DNA of 64,000 nt, from the NCBI RefSeq assembly GCF_030407455.1, contig NZ_JASDDJ010000008.1, positions 1 to 64,000 of the forward strand, written 5' to 3'. The stretch is from Psychrobacter sp. 5A.1 (GTDB taxonomy: Bacteria > Pseudomonadota > Gammaproteobacteria > Pseudomonadales > Moraxellaceae). The notes under the pieces were generated by a model. The model was not told the origin of the DNA and ran no database searches. It worked only from the letters and a program-made list of their open reading frames with translations. Positions 37,896 to 48,846 of this stretch are shown piece by piece. Made by a program: the position numbers and the translations under genes. Each line of letters starts with the position of its first letter. The stretch's first letter is position 1.

Positions 37896-38855
37896 CTATC
37901 GAGTATGACGCTCAATCCAATCGGTCACCGTTGGCCAAATCTCTTTTGCAGCGTTACGACTAATCATGATACGGCTGTGAGTATAGTCGTCTAAATCACC
38001 GTGACTGAGCGCGTACTCGCGAAAGACATTGGCAGGATTTTTAAAATCATCAAAGAGCATCTGACAACCATGCGTAGGAGAGATGAATCTATCTCCTCTC
38101 GCACTGATGGCGTATACAGGTATCGTAATATTCGGCATCTGTTGTCGATAGTCTAAAAGCTCGTCAGCGACGCCATTTGTATCAGTGCTAGCTTGATTAA
38201 ATGTACTTTGCTTGATAAAGCTGCTTTTAAAGTTCCTTCGTAGGTTCCAGTCGTACCATTGACTCATCGTATGGTAGCTTTCGTCACAAGCGCCCATCTT
38301 CAATTTTCTGGCAGGGATAAAGCCCAGCAGTCGTGTGAGTATCTTGGCTGCAATAATTTTCGCATGGCTAATTGGCTTTGATGCTGCACCATAGGCTTGG
38401 CAAGCAAACATGCTGATGCTGTTTATTTTGTCGATATAGCGTGGGTTTTGAATTAAAAACATAATCAAACCAATACCACCGCCACTATGAGTAATACAAT
38501 GCAAATTCTCAATTTTTAATTCCTCAAAAAAATAGCGGAAAGTTGCTTCATAGTCATAAGTAGCAACCGTCTCGAAATTGAATTTTTCTTTTGGCATTGA
38601 GCTGTCACCATGACCGCGCCACTCCATGATGTAGCAGTGATGCCCAAGGGCAGCCAGATACTCAGCAATTTTTAAGCAAGTTTGTTTGTCCGAAAAGGTA
38701 CCGTGCGTCAAAAATATATTTTGAGATTTTATAATAGACAAGCTGTTTTCTAATGTGTTGGTTATCATACCGTCTTCTATAGTATCAACTACTTTCCAAA
38801 CGGCAATCTTCTCATCATCTTTGGTAGTTATTAGGTGCAACGTCCGTGTCATCAT
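37896..38855 (-). CDS. Alpha/beta hydrolase
   Basis: 319 residues. HGTFSDKQT near 51 (oxyanion), MEWRGHGDSS near 78, the nucleophile elbow THSGGGIG with S124, and a C-terminal SHGDLDDYTHSRI segment with the likely catalytic His. Esterase or lipase-like; the substrate is unknown. Its 3' end has a diverged partial copy at 36887-37045. Confidence 0.85.
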   Translation of the reverse strand: MMTRTLHLITTKDDEKIAVWKVVDTIEDGMITNTLENSLSIIKSQNIFLTHGTFSDKQTCLKIAEYLAALGHHCYIMEWRGHGDSSMPKEKFNFETVATYDYEATFRYFFEELKIENLHCITHSGGGIGLIMFLIQNPRYIDKINSISMFACQAYGAASKPISHAKIIAAKILTRLLGFIPARKLKMGACDESYHTMSQWYDWNLRRNFKSSFIKQSTFNQASTDTNGVADELLDYRQQMPNITIPVYAISARGDRFISPTHGCQMLFDDFKNPANVFREYALSHGDLDDYTHSRIMISRNAAKEIWPTVTDWIERHTR

Positions 38856-39423
38856 AAAAATTATCCTATCCGAAAAATACGTAATATTTATACATGGCCA
38901 TCAAAGCTACCATGCTCATAAAGCCAGTGCACAAAGTTATTCAAACTATCAATACTACGTCAAATATAAATGACTTGCTCAAACGAGATGTGAACGGTAT
39001 CGCATAGCGAAAATGCTGAGTATGCTTGATAAATGGTATAGCTGTCTTTATATAGAGAATAGCTTAATATAGAGAGTAACTTGGCAGCCAACACAACTAT
39101 TAGGCATGTTTGTTTTTCATTGTTTAAATATTGAGTTACTTTGCCAGTAGGTAGCATCATTAAAAAAATCAATGACAACCATTTACAGCGGCCACCGTTC
39201 AATTCACAGTAGCGTGGTCGGAATTGATGCTTGATTCAGGTATAATGAGTGCTATAGACGAATTAAACTTTATACTCATGGCGGGCAGCGTCATACAATA
39301 ATAAATCTCAAATATTGCTAGCCTGCATGTTTTATACAAGCCGTAAAAATTTTAAACATTCAAATTCACGACACAGTAGCCATAATAGATATAGCGTTTG
39401 TGTCATAACGCATAGGAAACATT
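38856..39423. other. Intergenic region upstream of nfuA
   Basis: 568 bases. TATAAT at 39241-39246 is a plausible nfuA -10 element without a clear -35. A minus-strand reading frame of 80 codons (38960-39202) has no recognisable domain and is probably chance. The rest is AT-rich spacer. Confidence 0.45.
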
Positions 39424-40107
39424 ATGAGTGAGCATGACCAAGTTGATAGCCCAGTAGCGCCATCAGCAGACTATGAATCAGCGCTAGATACGGATCAGAC
39501 TGAAGCAAAAAGTAATATTACTATTACTGAGTCAGCCCAAGGGTATTTGGCAGATTTGTTATCTAAGCAAGATACAGACGGTATCGGCGTACGTATTTTC
39601 GTCGAGCATCCAGGTACGCCACGTGCAGAGTGCTGTATGGCGTACAACCAACCGGGCGAAGAAGACAGCGCTGATCTGCGTTTTACGTATGACAGTTTTT
39701 CTGCATTTATCGAAGCGGCATCAGTCCCTTATCTAGAAGATGCGGTCATCGATTATAATAAAGACCGTTTCGGTGGTCAGCTGACTTTCCGCGCGCCAAA
39801 CTCTAAAGTGCCAAAAGTAGGTGCGGATGCCAGTGTCGAAGAGCGCATCAACTACGTATTGCAGTCAGAGATTAATCCAGGTTTGGCAGCGCATGGTGGT
39901 GACGTACAGTTGCTTGAATTGATTGATGAAGAAGGCGTTGGTCTTACAGCCGTATTGAAATTCGGTGGTGGTTGCCAAGGGTGCTCAGCCGTTGACATGA
40001 CCTTGCGTCAAGGTGTCGAAGTACAGCTCAAGCAGCAAATACCAGAGTTGACCCAAGTCATTGATGAGACCGATCATACCCGTACTGAAAACGCTTATTA
40101 CAAATAA
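39424..40107 (+). CDS. nfuA: NfuA, iron-sulfur cluster carrier
   Basis: 227 residues. An N-terminal degenerate A-type domain (about 32-130, [15 protein letters not shown]) without the usual cluster cysteines is followed by a C-terminal Nfu domain with the cluster-binding pair C184 and C187 in [15 protein letters not shown]. Delivers 4Fe-4S clusters to target proteins, notably under stress. An acidic 30-residue N-terminal extension is present. ATAGGAA precedes the start and a terminator follows. Confidence 0.95.
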   Translation: MSEHDQVDSPVAPSADYESALDTDQTEAKSNITITESAQGYLADLLSKQDTDGIGVRIFVEHPGTPRAECCMAYNQPGEEDSADLRFTYDSFSAFIEAASVPYLEDAVIDYNKDRFGGQLTFRAPNSKVPKVGADASVEERINYVLQSEINPGLAAHGGDVQLLELIDEEGVGLTAVLKFGGGCQGCSAVDMTLRQGVEVQLKQQIPELTQVIDETDHTRTENAYYK

Positions 40108-40159
40108 AAGTCTAGCTGGAAACTGCAGACTTAAGTAATAGCGAAAAGTTATTTTAATT

Positions 40160-40193
40160 AAAAAGCCAAGTTTTAATGAACTTGGCTTTTTTT
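40160..40193 (+). terminator. nfuA terminator
   Basis: AAAAAGCCAAG-TTTTAATGAA-CTTGGCTTTTTTT. Confidence 0.9.
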
Positions 40194-40282
40194 ATTGCTA
40201 TGATTTGGTAGATTGTTTTTTAGCTGAATTTTCAGTGGTAGGTTGTTGATTAATAACTTTTATCGAAATAAAGGAATATATA

Positions 40283-41605
40283 ATGAGTGACGGACAAGCA
40301 GACCAGCAAGCAGCCCAAAAATCAGAGACCCCTCAACGTCTTGAAACCTTAGCGATTCATGCCGGTTATAGTGTTGAACCCACCACTAAAGCCGTCGCAG
40401 TACCTATCTATCATACTAGTTCATATGCGTTTGATAATACTCAGCATGGTGCAGATCTGTTTGATCTAAAAGTCGCAGGCAATATTTATACCCGTATCAT
40501 GAACCCGACCAACGCTGTGCTAGAAGAGCGTGTCGCAGCGCTAGAAGGTGGTATCGGTGCGCTTGCCGTCGCATCTGGTATGGCTGCCATCACTTATGCA
40601 ATTCAGACCATCTGTGAAGCGGGTGATAATATCGTTGCGGTGTCGACCTTGTATGGTGGTACTTACAATTTATTTGCCCATGCGTTGCCGCGTCAAGGTA
40701 TCGAAGTACGCTTCTTTGACCACAAAAACCCTGAAGCGATTCGTGATTTAATCGATGATAAGACGAAGATGGTCTTTGCAGAAAGTATCGGTAACCCATT
40801 GGGTAACATCGTAGATATTCAGGCGTTGAGTGATATTGCTCACGAATATGGTGTGCCAGTCGTGATTGATAGTACGGTTGCGACACCTGCGCTATGTCGC
40901 CCTTTTGAGTTTGGTGCGGATATTGTCATTCATTCATTGACCAAGTACATGAGTGGTACAGGTACGTCGATTGGTGGTGCGATTGTCGATAGTGGTAAAT
41001 TCGCATGGGGCGATTATCCTGAGCGTTTCCCATTATTAAACACGCCAGATCACAGTTATCACGGTGTGAACTTTGTCAAAGATGTGGGCGCAGCAGCCTT
41101 TATCGCTCGTGCTCGTGTGGCACCGCTGCGTAATACAGGCGCGGCACTTAGCCCGCTAAATGCTTTTGGTATTTTGCAGGGTATGGAGACATTGAGTCTA
41201 CGTATGGAGCGCCATGTACAGAATGCTCAAGCCGTTGCGGAATATCTGCGTGATCATGATAAAGTTGCTTGGGTGAAATATGCGGGTTTACCGGATCATC
41301 CTGAGCATGAGCTTGCTAAGAAGTATATGAAAGGAACGCCATCTGCTATTTTGACCTTTGGTGTTAAAGGTGGTCTAGAAGCAGGTGCACGCTTTATCGA
41401 TGCGCTGCAACTGATTACTCGCTTGGTCAATATCGGTGATGCCAAATCATTAGCTTGTCATCCAGCTACGACCACCCATCGCCAGTTGAATGAGCAAGAA
41501 CTTGCCAATGCTGGGGTGAGTACTGATATGGTACGACTATCGATTGGTATCGAACACATTGAAGATATCAAAGCAGATTTAGAGCAGGCACTAGCTTCAG
41601 CTTAA
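40283..41605 (+). CDS. metY: O-acetylhomoserine sulfhydrylase (MetY-type)
   Basis: 440 residues, PLP-dependent Cys/Met-metabolism enzyme making homocysteine from O-acetyl- (or O-succinyl-) homoserine and sulfide. The N-terminal ETLAIHAGYSVEPTTKAVAVPIY, YTRIMNPTNAVLEERVAALEGG and ASGMAA segments are typical, and the PLP lysine is K221 in HSLTKYMSGTGTSIGG. The C-terminal SLACHPATTTHRQL is also diagnostic. Length fits MetY better than MetB/MetZ. AAAGGAAT precedes the start. Confidence 0.93.
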   Translation: MSDGQADQQAAQKSETPQRLETLAIHAGYSVEPTTKAVAVPIYHTSSYAFDNTQHGADLFDLKVAGNIYTRIMNPTNAVLEERVAALEGGIGALAVASGMAAITYAIQTICEAGDNIVAVSTLYGGTYNLFAHALPRQGIEVRFFDHKNPEAIRDLIDDKTKMVFAESIGNPLGNIVDIQALSDIAHEYGVPVVIDSTVATPALCRPFEFGADIVIHSLTKYMSGTGTSIGGAIVDSGKFAWGDYPERFPLLNTPDHSYHGVNFVKDVGAAAFIARARVAPLRNTGAALSPLNAFGILQGMETLSLRMERHVQNAQAVAEYLRDHDKVAWVKYAGLPDHPEHELAKKYMKGTPSAILTFGVKGGLEAGARFIDALQLITRLVNIGDAKSLACHPATTTHRQLNEQELANAGVSTDMVRLSIGIEHIEDIKADLEQALASA

Positions 41606-41656
41606 TACTAGAACAGAAGACTCTCATTGAACTGAGTAACTTGCTTATTGAGTGAC

Positions 41657-41694
41657 AAAAAAAGCCCATAGCGAATTCGTTATGGGCTTTTTGT
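41657..41694. terminator. metY terminator (bidirectional)
   Basis: AAAAAAAGCCCATA-GCGAATTCG-TTATGGGCTTTTTG lies between convergent metY and the pfkB-family gene. Confidence 0.88.
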
Positions 41695-41742
41695 TTGACT
41701 AAACGGTTTTGACACTGATAATCGTATTTTTTGAGTTTAGTA

Positions 41743-42762
41743 TTATGCTGATAGGACGCGCTGAGCAATATCTCTATAATCTTGTGAATCTAATCTTGGC
41801 CCAAATTGTTGAATGACTTGTGCTGATATTTCGCTGGCAAGTCGACCACATTCTGGCAGACTATATTGCTGTGACAGCGCATATAAGAAGGCACCCGCAT
41901 AGTTATCGCCTGCGCCATTGGTGTCAATGACATCGGCCACTACTGGCGTTGCAACCTCATAAATTTCCATTTCTGCCTCGGCGTTAGGCTTGTGGGCGAT
42001 GACTGCACCATTAGCCCCATCAGTGACGACCGCTGTTTGGCAATATTCAAGCAGGGCACGTGCGGCGGCTTTAACTTGTTTTTTATCCGTGAATAGCTTG
42101 GCCTCTTCGCTATTGCAGAATATCACCGCGACTTTATTGCCCAGCATATTGAGTAAGCCATCTTTGGCAAATTTTACCACTGCAGGATCAGCAAAGCTCA
42201 CCGCGATTTTTGCATTATGAATGCCTGCCTGTTGACGTAACTGAATCATCGCTGGTTGGATGCTCTCAGTCATGGCCAAATAGCCTTCTATGTATAGCCA
42301 GTCTGCTTGCATCAAAGCATCAAAGTCGACATTGTCAGCAGTGATATCGCTTGAAGTGCCGAGATAGGTCTGCATGGTTCGCTCGCCATCTTCTGTGACG
42401 GCGACCACGCATGAGCCAGTCACACCGCCTGCGTGGATAGATTTTTCTGAGGTAGACACGCCAGCTTCATGCAAGTCTTTAAGATAAAACTCGCCTTGAG
42501 TATCATCGCCGACACGGCAAGCATAAAACGGCTTACCGCCTAGACTGGCAAAGGTAAACATGGTGTTGGCTGCTGAACCGCCGCCCGCTTGTTTGGATGG
42601 CTCAATCTCAGCCAGCTTAAAGTAAGCCAGTAGTTGCTGCTGCTCTTCGATACCTGCCAGTGTCATATTACCTTTGGTCAGTTCAGTCTCTTCTAGCGCA
42701 GCATCAGACAGCACATACTCGTGATCAACCAACGCATTACCTATCGCCATTACGTCGTACAT
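41743..42762 (-). CDS. PfkB-family kinase, adenosine-kinase-like
   Basis: 339 residues. MYDVMAIGNALVDHEY at the start, GGGSAANTMFTFASLGG at 60-76 (substrate loop) and the anion-hole motif DTNGAGDNYAGAF with the catalytic base D286. The sequence is closest to the adenosine kinase/sugar kinase subgroup; adenosine to AMP is the likely reaction. A stretch of GAGGTAAG serves as ribosome binding site. It follows rsmI by 50 bases on the same strand. Confidence 0.88.
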   Translation of the reverse strand: MYDVMAIGNALVDHEYVLSDAALEETELTKGNMTLAGIEEQQQLLAYFKLAEIEPSKQAGGGSAANTMFTFASLGGKPFYACRVGDDTQGEFYLKDLHEAGVSTSEKSIHAGGVTGSCVVAVTEDGERTMQTYLGTSSDITADNVDFDALMQADWLYIEGYLAMTESIQPAMIQLRQQAGIHNAKIAVSFADPAVVKFAKDGLLNMLGNKVAVIFCNSEEAKLFTDKKQVKAAARALLEYCQTAVVTDGANGAVIAHKPNAEAEMEIYEVATPVVADVIDTNGAGDNYAGAFLYALSQQYSLPECGRLASEISAQVIQQFGPRLDSQDYRDIAQRVLSA

Positions 42763-42812
42763 TGCTTACCTCTCCTCGATTAATGTATCAATATGATTTT
42801 TTATCGTTAAAA

Positions 42813-43772
42813 CTATTCTGCCTGTAGTTCAAGCAAGCGCTGATAGAGCGCATTCTTTTTTACACCAGTGATGTCAGCGGCCAACGCGGCAGCTTTTTTG
42901 ACCGATAAATCCTCTAGCAAGCGCTGTAGCAATTTATCATGATTGGTGATGTCGTCAGTGTCTTTTGCCACACTGATGCCAGCGACGACCACGACGATCT
43001 CGCCGCGCTGCTGATTGTCATCTGCTTTGACAAATTCGACCAACTCGCCAAGAGTGCTCTTGCGTACCGTTTCAAAGGTTTTGGTCAATTCACGGCAAAA
43101 AGTCACCGCACGATCTGCACCAAATATCGTCGCCATGTCTTCTAGACTAGATACGATACGATGCGGCGCTTCGTAAAATATCAGGGTTTCGGTACGCGAG
43201 GTAAGGGCACTCAGTTGTTTTTGACGACCGTGCATTTTTGCTGGTAAAAACCCAATAAAACTAAATCGATCGGATGGTAGCCCTGCGACTGACAATGCGC
43301 CAATTGCAGCAGATGCCCCAACGATAGGTGAGACCGTCACGCCAGCTTCATGCGCCGCTTGTACCAATTGATAACCTGGATCACTGACCAGAGGCGTACC
43401 AGCATCGCTAATCAAAGCGACCGAATGACCTTGCTCGATCATCTCAATGATTTTGGGTGTCTGAATGGCGCTATTGTGCTCATGATAGGCCCACAGCTTG
43501 TTATGGCCTTTTTGCTTTGTGGTGGTATCATCATCACTTTCAACACGATTTTTGGCATGATGAGTCTCTGAGTCTGTTGTCTCGTCAGCTTTACTGCCTT
43601 TGGTATCAATGCCAAAATGCGACAACAGCTTACCTGAGGTACGGGTGTCCTCACAGGCAATAATCGCAACCTGCTTTAGAACATCAATCGCGTGTGGCGT
43701 CATGTCGGTCAGATTGCCAATTGGCGTGGCAACGATATAGAGACAAGCTGGCATCGCGGTAGGAGTAGACAT
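42813..43772 (-). CDS. rsmI: RsmI, 16S rRNA (cytidine-1402 2'-O)-methyltransferase
   Basis: 319 residues. LYIVATPIGNLTDMTPHAI, CEDTRTSGKLL, ALISDAGTPLVSDPGYQLV and the GLPSDRFSFIGFLP segment are signatures of this SAM-dependent tetrapyrrole-methylase-fold family. An acidic/polar insertion of about 35 residues (58-92, with KADETTDSETHH and ESDDDTTTK) lies in the loop before the conserved YHEHNS, where the usual protein has a short turn. It is divergent from yraN, as in many gamma-proteobacteria. Confidence 0.95.
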   Translation of the reverse strand: MSTPTAMPACLYIVATPIGNLTDMTPHAIDVLKQVAIIACEDTRTSGKLLSHFGIDTKGSKADETTDSETHHAKNRVESDDDTTTKQKGHNKLWAYHEHNSAIQTPKIIEMIEQGHSVALISDAGTPLVSDPGYQLVQAAHEAGVTVSPIVGASAAIGALSVAGLPSDRFSFIGFLPAKMHGRQKQLSALTSRTETLIFYEAPHRIVSSLEDMATIFGADRAVTFCRELTKTFETVRKSTLGELVEFVKADDNQQRGEIVVVVAGISVAKDTDDITNHDKLLQRLLEDLSVKKAAALAADITGVKKNALYQRLLELQAE

Positions 43773-43960
43773 GAAAACCTCGGGTCATTAAAAAGAATAT
43801 GGTACGGTTGCCCATACCGTCATCATCTAATGTATGTTTCAGCCAAATAGTGAGCGATTACATACTTATCGATGACACAGCTAGAGCGTGCGAAAGTGGC
43901 TAGTTTAGCATGTTGTGCTATGATAATTCTCAAATGTTAATCAGGCGAATTGACCTTATG

Positions 43961-44398
43961 CCGAATCATAAGCCCTTGACCCTCACCTCACCGAGACAAC
44001 GCCAAGGTAGTCGGTTTGAAAATCAGGCGTGTGAGTTTTTACAAGCGCAAGGGTTGAGGGTGGTGGTGCAAAACTGGCAACAGCCAAAAGTAGGCGAGCT
44101 GGATCTGGTCATGCTTGAGACAGGCTCTGCATGGTCAACGCTAGTGTTCATTGAAGTTCGGCAGCGCAAGCGTTCGGTCTATGGTGATGCGGCACTCAGC
44201 GTGACGCCAAGCAAGCAACGCAAACTTATTAAGTCGGCGCAGTATTTTTTGCAGCAGCATCCTGAGTATGCTCATTATGACTGCCGATTTGATGTCATTG
44301 CTTATAACACGACAGGTACGATGAATCCCAAAAATGTGCGGTTAGATAATCAACCAGAATGGATTCAAGGTGCTTTTATAGCGAATGCTTGGTCATAA
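43961..44398 (+). CDS. yraN: YraN/UPF0102 family endonuclease-like protein
   Basis: About 145 residues. GSRFENQACEFLQAQGL near the start, then GELDLVMLE and LVFIEVRQRK, the (D/E)-x(n)-D-ExK-like restriction-endonuclease fold signature, here ExR. Function is not established. The frame is open from 43910, but that ATG overlaps a TATGATAAT sequence that could be the -10 of the promoter; the ATG at 43961 starts close to the conserved domain and is preferred. Confidence 0.88.
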   Translation, partial: PNHKPLTLTSPRQRQGSRFENQACEFLQAQGLRVVVQNWQQPKVGELDLVMLETGSAWSTLVFIEVRQRKRSVYGDAALSVTPSKQRKLIKSAQYFLQQHPEYAHYDCRFDVIAYNTTGTMNPKNVRLDNQPEWIQGAFIANAWS

Positions 44399-44904
44399 AA
44401 TAAATGAGGTAGACGCTGAAAAACAAAGCGCCTGCTCGCACCTGGTAAGTAGGGTCTGTTGAACATTCAAATGTGGTGCTGGCAGTCACCATTTTTTAGA
44501 CAATATGCAGTGAAATTTTTGACGCCTAGTTATTCTAGGTTAGACAATTTCGCCATATATTGGCAAAAAAGAGTACTGCCCTGAAAGGCTGATGCTAAAA
44601 TCCCCCCAAACGTTGTTACAAACCTAGCTAAGGTCTCGACATTATCGTCGGCTTGCGCCTAGTTTGGTGAAATTTTAGCAATCAGCAGCTCTAATATTTG
44701 AATGTTCAACAGACCCTAAGGTTCGTTACCAAAAACCTAACCGTTTATCGCTAAAATTAAGTAAAGTAGCAGTTATGGTCAATTCCCTATAAAGTAGATA
44801 CCGTAATTATCTTGAACTGATTTTAGCACTTGGTTCTTAGATTAATATTGGCTCAACTCATTGAATTTATAAAACCGTCACAATCATGTTCTAAGAGGTA
44901 AATA
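44399..44904. other. Intergenic region carrying miniature element family 2
   Basis: 506 bases, of which 44452-44716 is a miniature element. The remaining part upstream of the BON lipoprotein gene must hold its promoter. No other feature is seen. Confidence 0.65.
44452..44716. mobile_element. Miniature inverted-repeat element (family 2)
   Basis: 265 bases bounded by perfect inverted repeats of about 21 bases, GGGTCTGTTGAACATTCAAA at the left and its complement at the right (44696-44716). TA lies on both outer sides (44450-44451 and 44717-44718). There is no coding capacity. The ends differ from family 1, but the GGG start and TA target are shared. A relic of the left end lies at 22818. Confidence 0.9.
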
Positions 44905-45705
44905 ATGACACGGATGCATTTGCGCACTGCTATTTTTGGTTCATCACGACGTATTACGACAGGTATTATGATTGCGGCCTGCGTGGTCAGTACAGGCTGT
45001 GCTACCAACTATCTAACCAACAGTACAGAAGGAACGTACGGTGTGCCCATGACCGAGCGCACGATTCCGCAGCGTCTACTCGATCGTAGTATTGAACATA
45101 CTGCTAAAATCAATGTATACGGGCTAAAAGAAGACTTGCAGCAAACCAGTCGTATGGGTATCGATAGTTTCAATAGCGAAGTGCTGCTCACAGGTGAAGT
45201 GCCAACTGAAGCGCTCAAAGCAGAGGTCGAAAACGTCGTCAGCTCCATGCCAGATGTACGCCATGTCTATAACGAGATGGAAGTGAGTGCCTCGAAAGGT
45301 TATAGCGCAACCGTCCATGATGGTTATATCACTTCAAAACTACTGGCCAAGGTCGCCGCTAGCGATGGTGTGAGAGCGTCACAGCTTAAAGCAATCACTA
45401 ATAATGGCGTGGTCTATATTATGGGTCGCATGACACCTACTCAGCAGAGTCATTTGATTGACATCGCCAATACCACGGTTGGCGTTACCGAGCTGGTATT
45501 GCTGACGACCGTCGTTGATGACAGAGGTATAAAAATAAATGACGCTGACATTATGTACGAGAATAATGTATCCAATCCTGCGGTAGCGCCAGCTGCTCAA
45601 GATACGGCTATTGGCACGGCAACACCCATCGTAATAACAGAGGATGATGCCGCTACCGATCAACCGTCATCAAGCCCTTATATCAACCTTTATCGGAATC
45701 CATAA
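44905..45705 (+). CDS. BON-domain lipoprotein
   Basis: 266 residues. Lipoprotein signal with lipobox STGC (C32), then two BON modules (about 60-125 with VLLTGEVPTEALKAEVENVV, and about 130-200 with VYIMGRMTPTQQSHLIDIA), and a low-complexity Ala/Thr/Asp tail. BON proteins such as DolP/OsmY act in the periplasm at the outer membrane. AGAGGTAAAT precedes the start. In many relatives a dolP-like gene lies next to yraN, and here only a miniature element separates them. Confidence 0.9.
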   Translation: MTRMHLRTAIFGSSRRITTGIMIAACVVSTGCATNYLTNSTEGTYGVPMTERTIPQRLLDRSIEHTAKINVYGLKEDLQQTSRMGIDSFNSEVLLTGEVPTEALKAEVENVVSSMPDVRHVYNEMEVSASKGYSATVHDGYITSKLLAKVAASDGVRASQLKAITNNGVVYIMGRMTPTQQSHLIDIANTTVGVTELVLLTTVVDDRGIKINDADIMYENNVSNPAVAPAAQDTAIGTATPIVITEDDAATDQPSSSPYINLYRNP

Positions 45706-45944
45706 AAACCCTTAGTGGGCCAAGTGATGATTGATGTTAATCACAATAAGCCTAAATAGTGATAACAGTAAAAGCACGAGAATTTTTCAGCCAGTGAGTA
45801 CTATATCAACCGTAAAACGTAGCAGAAGCAGCACATTGGCCACTGATAGATTAATATAAAAAGTATCAGTGGTTAATGGATAAAATAATAGCGCTGTCAG
45901 GATGCTACTCATTATTGATACATAAATATAATAGGATACTGGCA

Positions 45945-46946
45945 ATGAAGAATTCGCAAAAATACATGCAGCAGAATGAAAAAATGAGTGAAAGCACCCT
46001 TAATCATGTAGAGTCACACAACAAATCTGCTAAGAGAAAAGCACGTACGCTAAGGTTTGGCGGGGCAGCATTATTCGCATTGGGTAGCATCGCGCTAGCC
46101 ACACAAAATGCACAGGCTTTATCACCGCTCGCGATCGTCAATGGCATCACTACTAGCGGCGGTGTTGGCGTTAGCAAAGACATTTTATACGGTGACGAGC
46201 CCTCACAAGATCTAGATATTTATTACCCAAAGCCTTTGACACAGGCAATGAAAGCCCAGAGCGCTATTGAGGATACCTATCCGATGGTGGTGTTTGTCTA
46301 TGGTGGCTCGTGGGAAAATGGTACCAAAGAAGAATACGCCTTCGTTGGTCAAAGCTTGGCCAAAGCAGGGTATGTCACGGCAGTGATCAATTATCGCAAA
46401 GCCCCTGAGCATGTCTATCCGGATTATGTCGAAGATGCGGCACAAGCGATTGCTTGGAGTATGGATAACGCGGCCAGTCTGCATGCTGATCCATCACGCT
46501 TGGCGGTGATAGGGCACTCAGCTGGCGCATTTAATGCTGTGGCAGCCGTGTCTAACGAAGATTTTTTGGCGCCTTATGGCATGAAGCCAACAGACATTGC
46601 AGCTGTCATCGGTATAGCGGGACCTTATAGTTATGACTTTACCCAGTTTGATAGTGCTAGCGCCTTTCCTGCGGATGCAACGCCTGATCAAATAATGCCA
46701 GATCGTCAGATTAAGGGCGCGCAACCACCGTATTTATTATTGACCGCTGAAAAAGACAAAATCGTACATGACACCAATACTATTAAAATGACAGAGGCAC
46801 TCAAAAAAGCAGGCGTAACGGTGGAGAATGGTAAAATCGAAGGTGCCAGTCATGCCACCAGCATCGGTGCGATGGCGCCACCGCTACGTTGGTTGAATGA
46901 TGTGCGCGCGCAAGTGCTGACATATCTAGATAAAACGCTGAAGTAG
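45945..46946 (+). CDS. Alpha/beta hydrolase, BD-FAE/carboxylesterase type, exported
   Basis: About 333 residues. A basic N-terminal stretch, then a hydrophobic export segment (FGGAALFALGSIALA). VFVYGGSWENGTKEEYAF carries the oxyanion motif (HGGxW-like, here YGGSW), GHSAGAF the nucleophile Ser, and EGASHATS the His, with Asp in TAEKDKIVHD. The frame is open from 45876, but ATG at 45945 precedes a more normal signal sequence. Probable periplasmic esterase; the substrate is unknown. Confidence 0.83.
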   Translation: MKNSQKYMQQNEKMSESTLNHVESHNKSAKRKARTLRFGGAALFALGSIALATQNAQALSPLAIVNGITTSGGVGVSKDILYGDEPSQDLDIYYPKPLTQAMKAQSAIEDTYPMVVFVYGGSWENGTKEEYAFVGQSLAKAGYVTAVINYRKAPEHVYPDYVEDAAQAIAWSMDNAASLHADPSRLAVIGHSAGAFNAVAAVSNEDFLAPYGMKPTDIAAVIGIAGPYSYDFTQFDSASAFPADATPDQIMPDRQIKGAQPPYLLLTAEKDKIVHDTNTIKMTEALKKAGVTVENGKIEGASHATSIGAMAPPLRWLNDVRAQVLTYLDKTLK

Positions 46947-47120
46947 TTTATCGCTATATCTCTCAGTGAACGTGATTGTTCAACACCCCCTGCTATTGCC
47001 TCAGCGCTTGCGTGCTTAAACATACTTGCGCAAGACAGTACTGTAAGATATGCAAACTCTTGTTATAATGTGATTACTTTAAATCTATACCCTATTCTAA
47101 ACTTTAAGGCAGACTATTTT

Positions 47121-47372
47121 ATGAGCATGAACGCTGACGATTTGATCGCATTTTTACAGACTCACTTCCCAGACGCTTTTATTCAAGCTGCCAATCAAGG
47201 TAATAAGTTTGACGTACGCGTGGTTGATGCCAGTTTTGAAGGCAAGCGTGCCGTCCAACGTCAGCAAGCAGTGTATGCATTAGTCAATGATAAGATTGCG
47301 AGTGGCGATATTCATGCCCTCAATATCCAAGCACTGACGCCTGCTGAGTGGGACGTTCAGTCAAAAGGCTAA
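47121..47372 (+). CDS. ibaG: BolA/IbaG family protein
   Basis: 83-84 residues, small BolA-fold protein with the conserved RQQAVYALVNDKI segment. IbaG and BolA work with monothiol glutaredoxins in iron-sulfur handling. The gene directly precedes murA, the normal position of ibaG in gamma-proteobacteria. The ATG at 47121 is chosen; the frame extends upstream but without conserved sequence. Confidence 0.9.
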   Translation: MSMNADDLIAFLQTHFPDAFIQAANQGNKFDVRVVDASFEGKRAVQRQQAVYALVNDKIASGDIHALNIQALTPAEWDVQSKG

Positions 47373-47471
47373 TCAAATAGCTGTCTATATGATCAGAGAC
47401 TACTGAATCAGCCGCATGAATGGTTGGGTTCTGTCGTGCTGGTTTTCATAATTTTTTATACTCATCGCTAG

Positions 47472-48752
<1,281 letters not shown>

Positions 48753-48846
48753 TATTGATTCACTCAATATCGGCTGTTACGCGTATTACGTTCTAAATTA
48801 AAAACGCCCCTTTAAATAGGGGACTGCACATGGATATGATGTCATT

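Noticed and set aside
38960-39202. 80-codon minus-strand reading frame upstream of nfuA with a hydrophobic middle
   Set aside because: No recognisable domain, no ribosome binding site, and it lies in an AT-rich spacer where such frames occur by chance.
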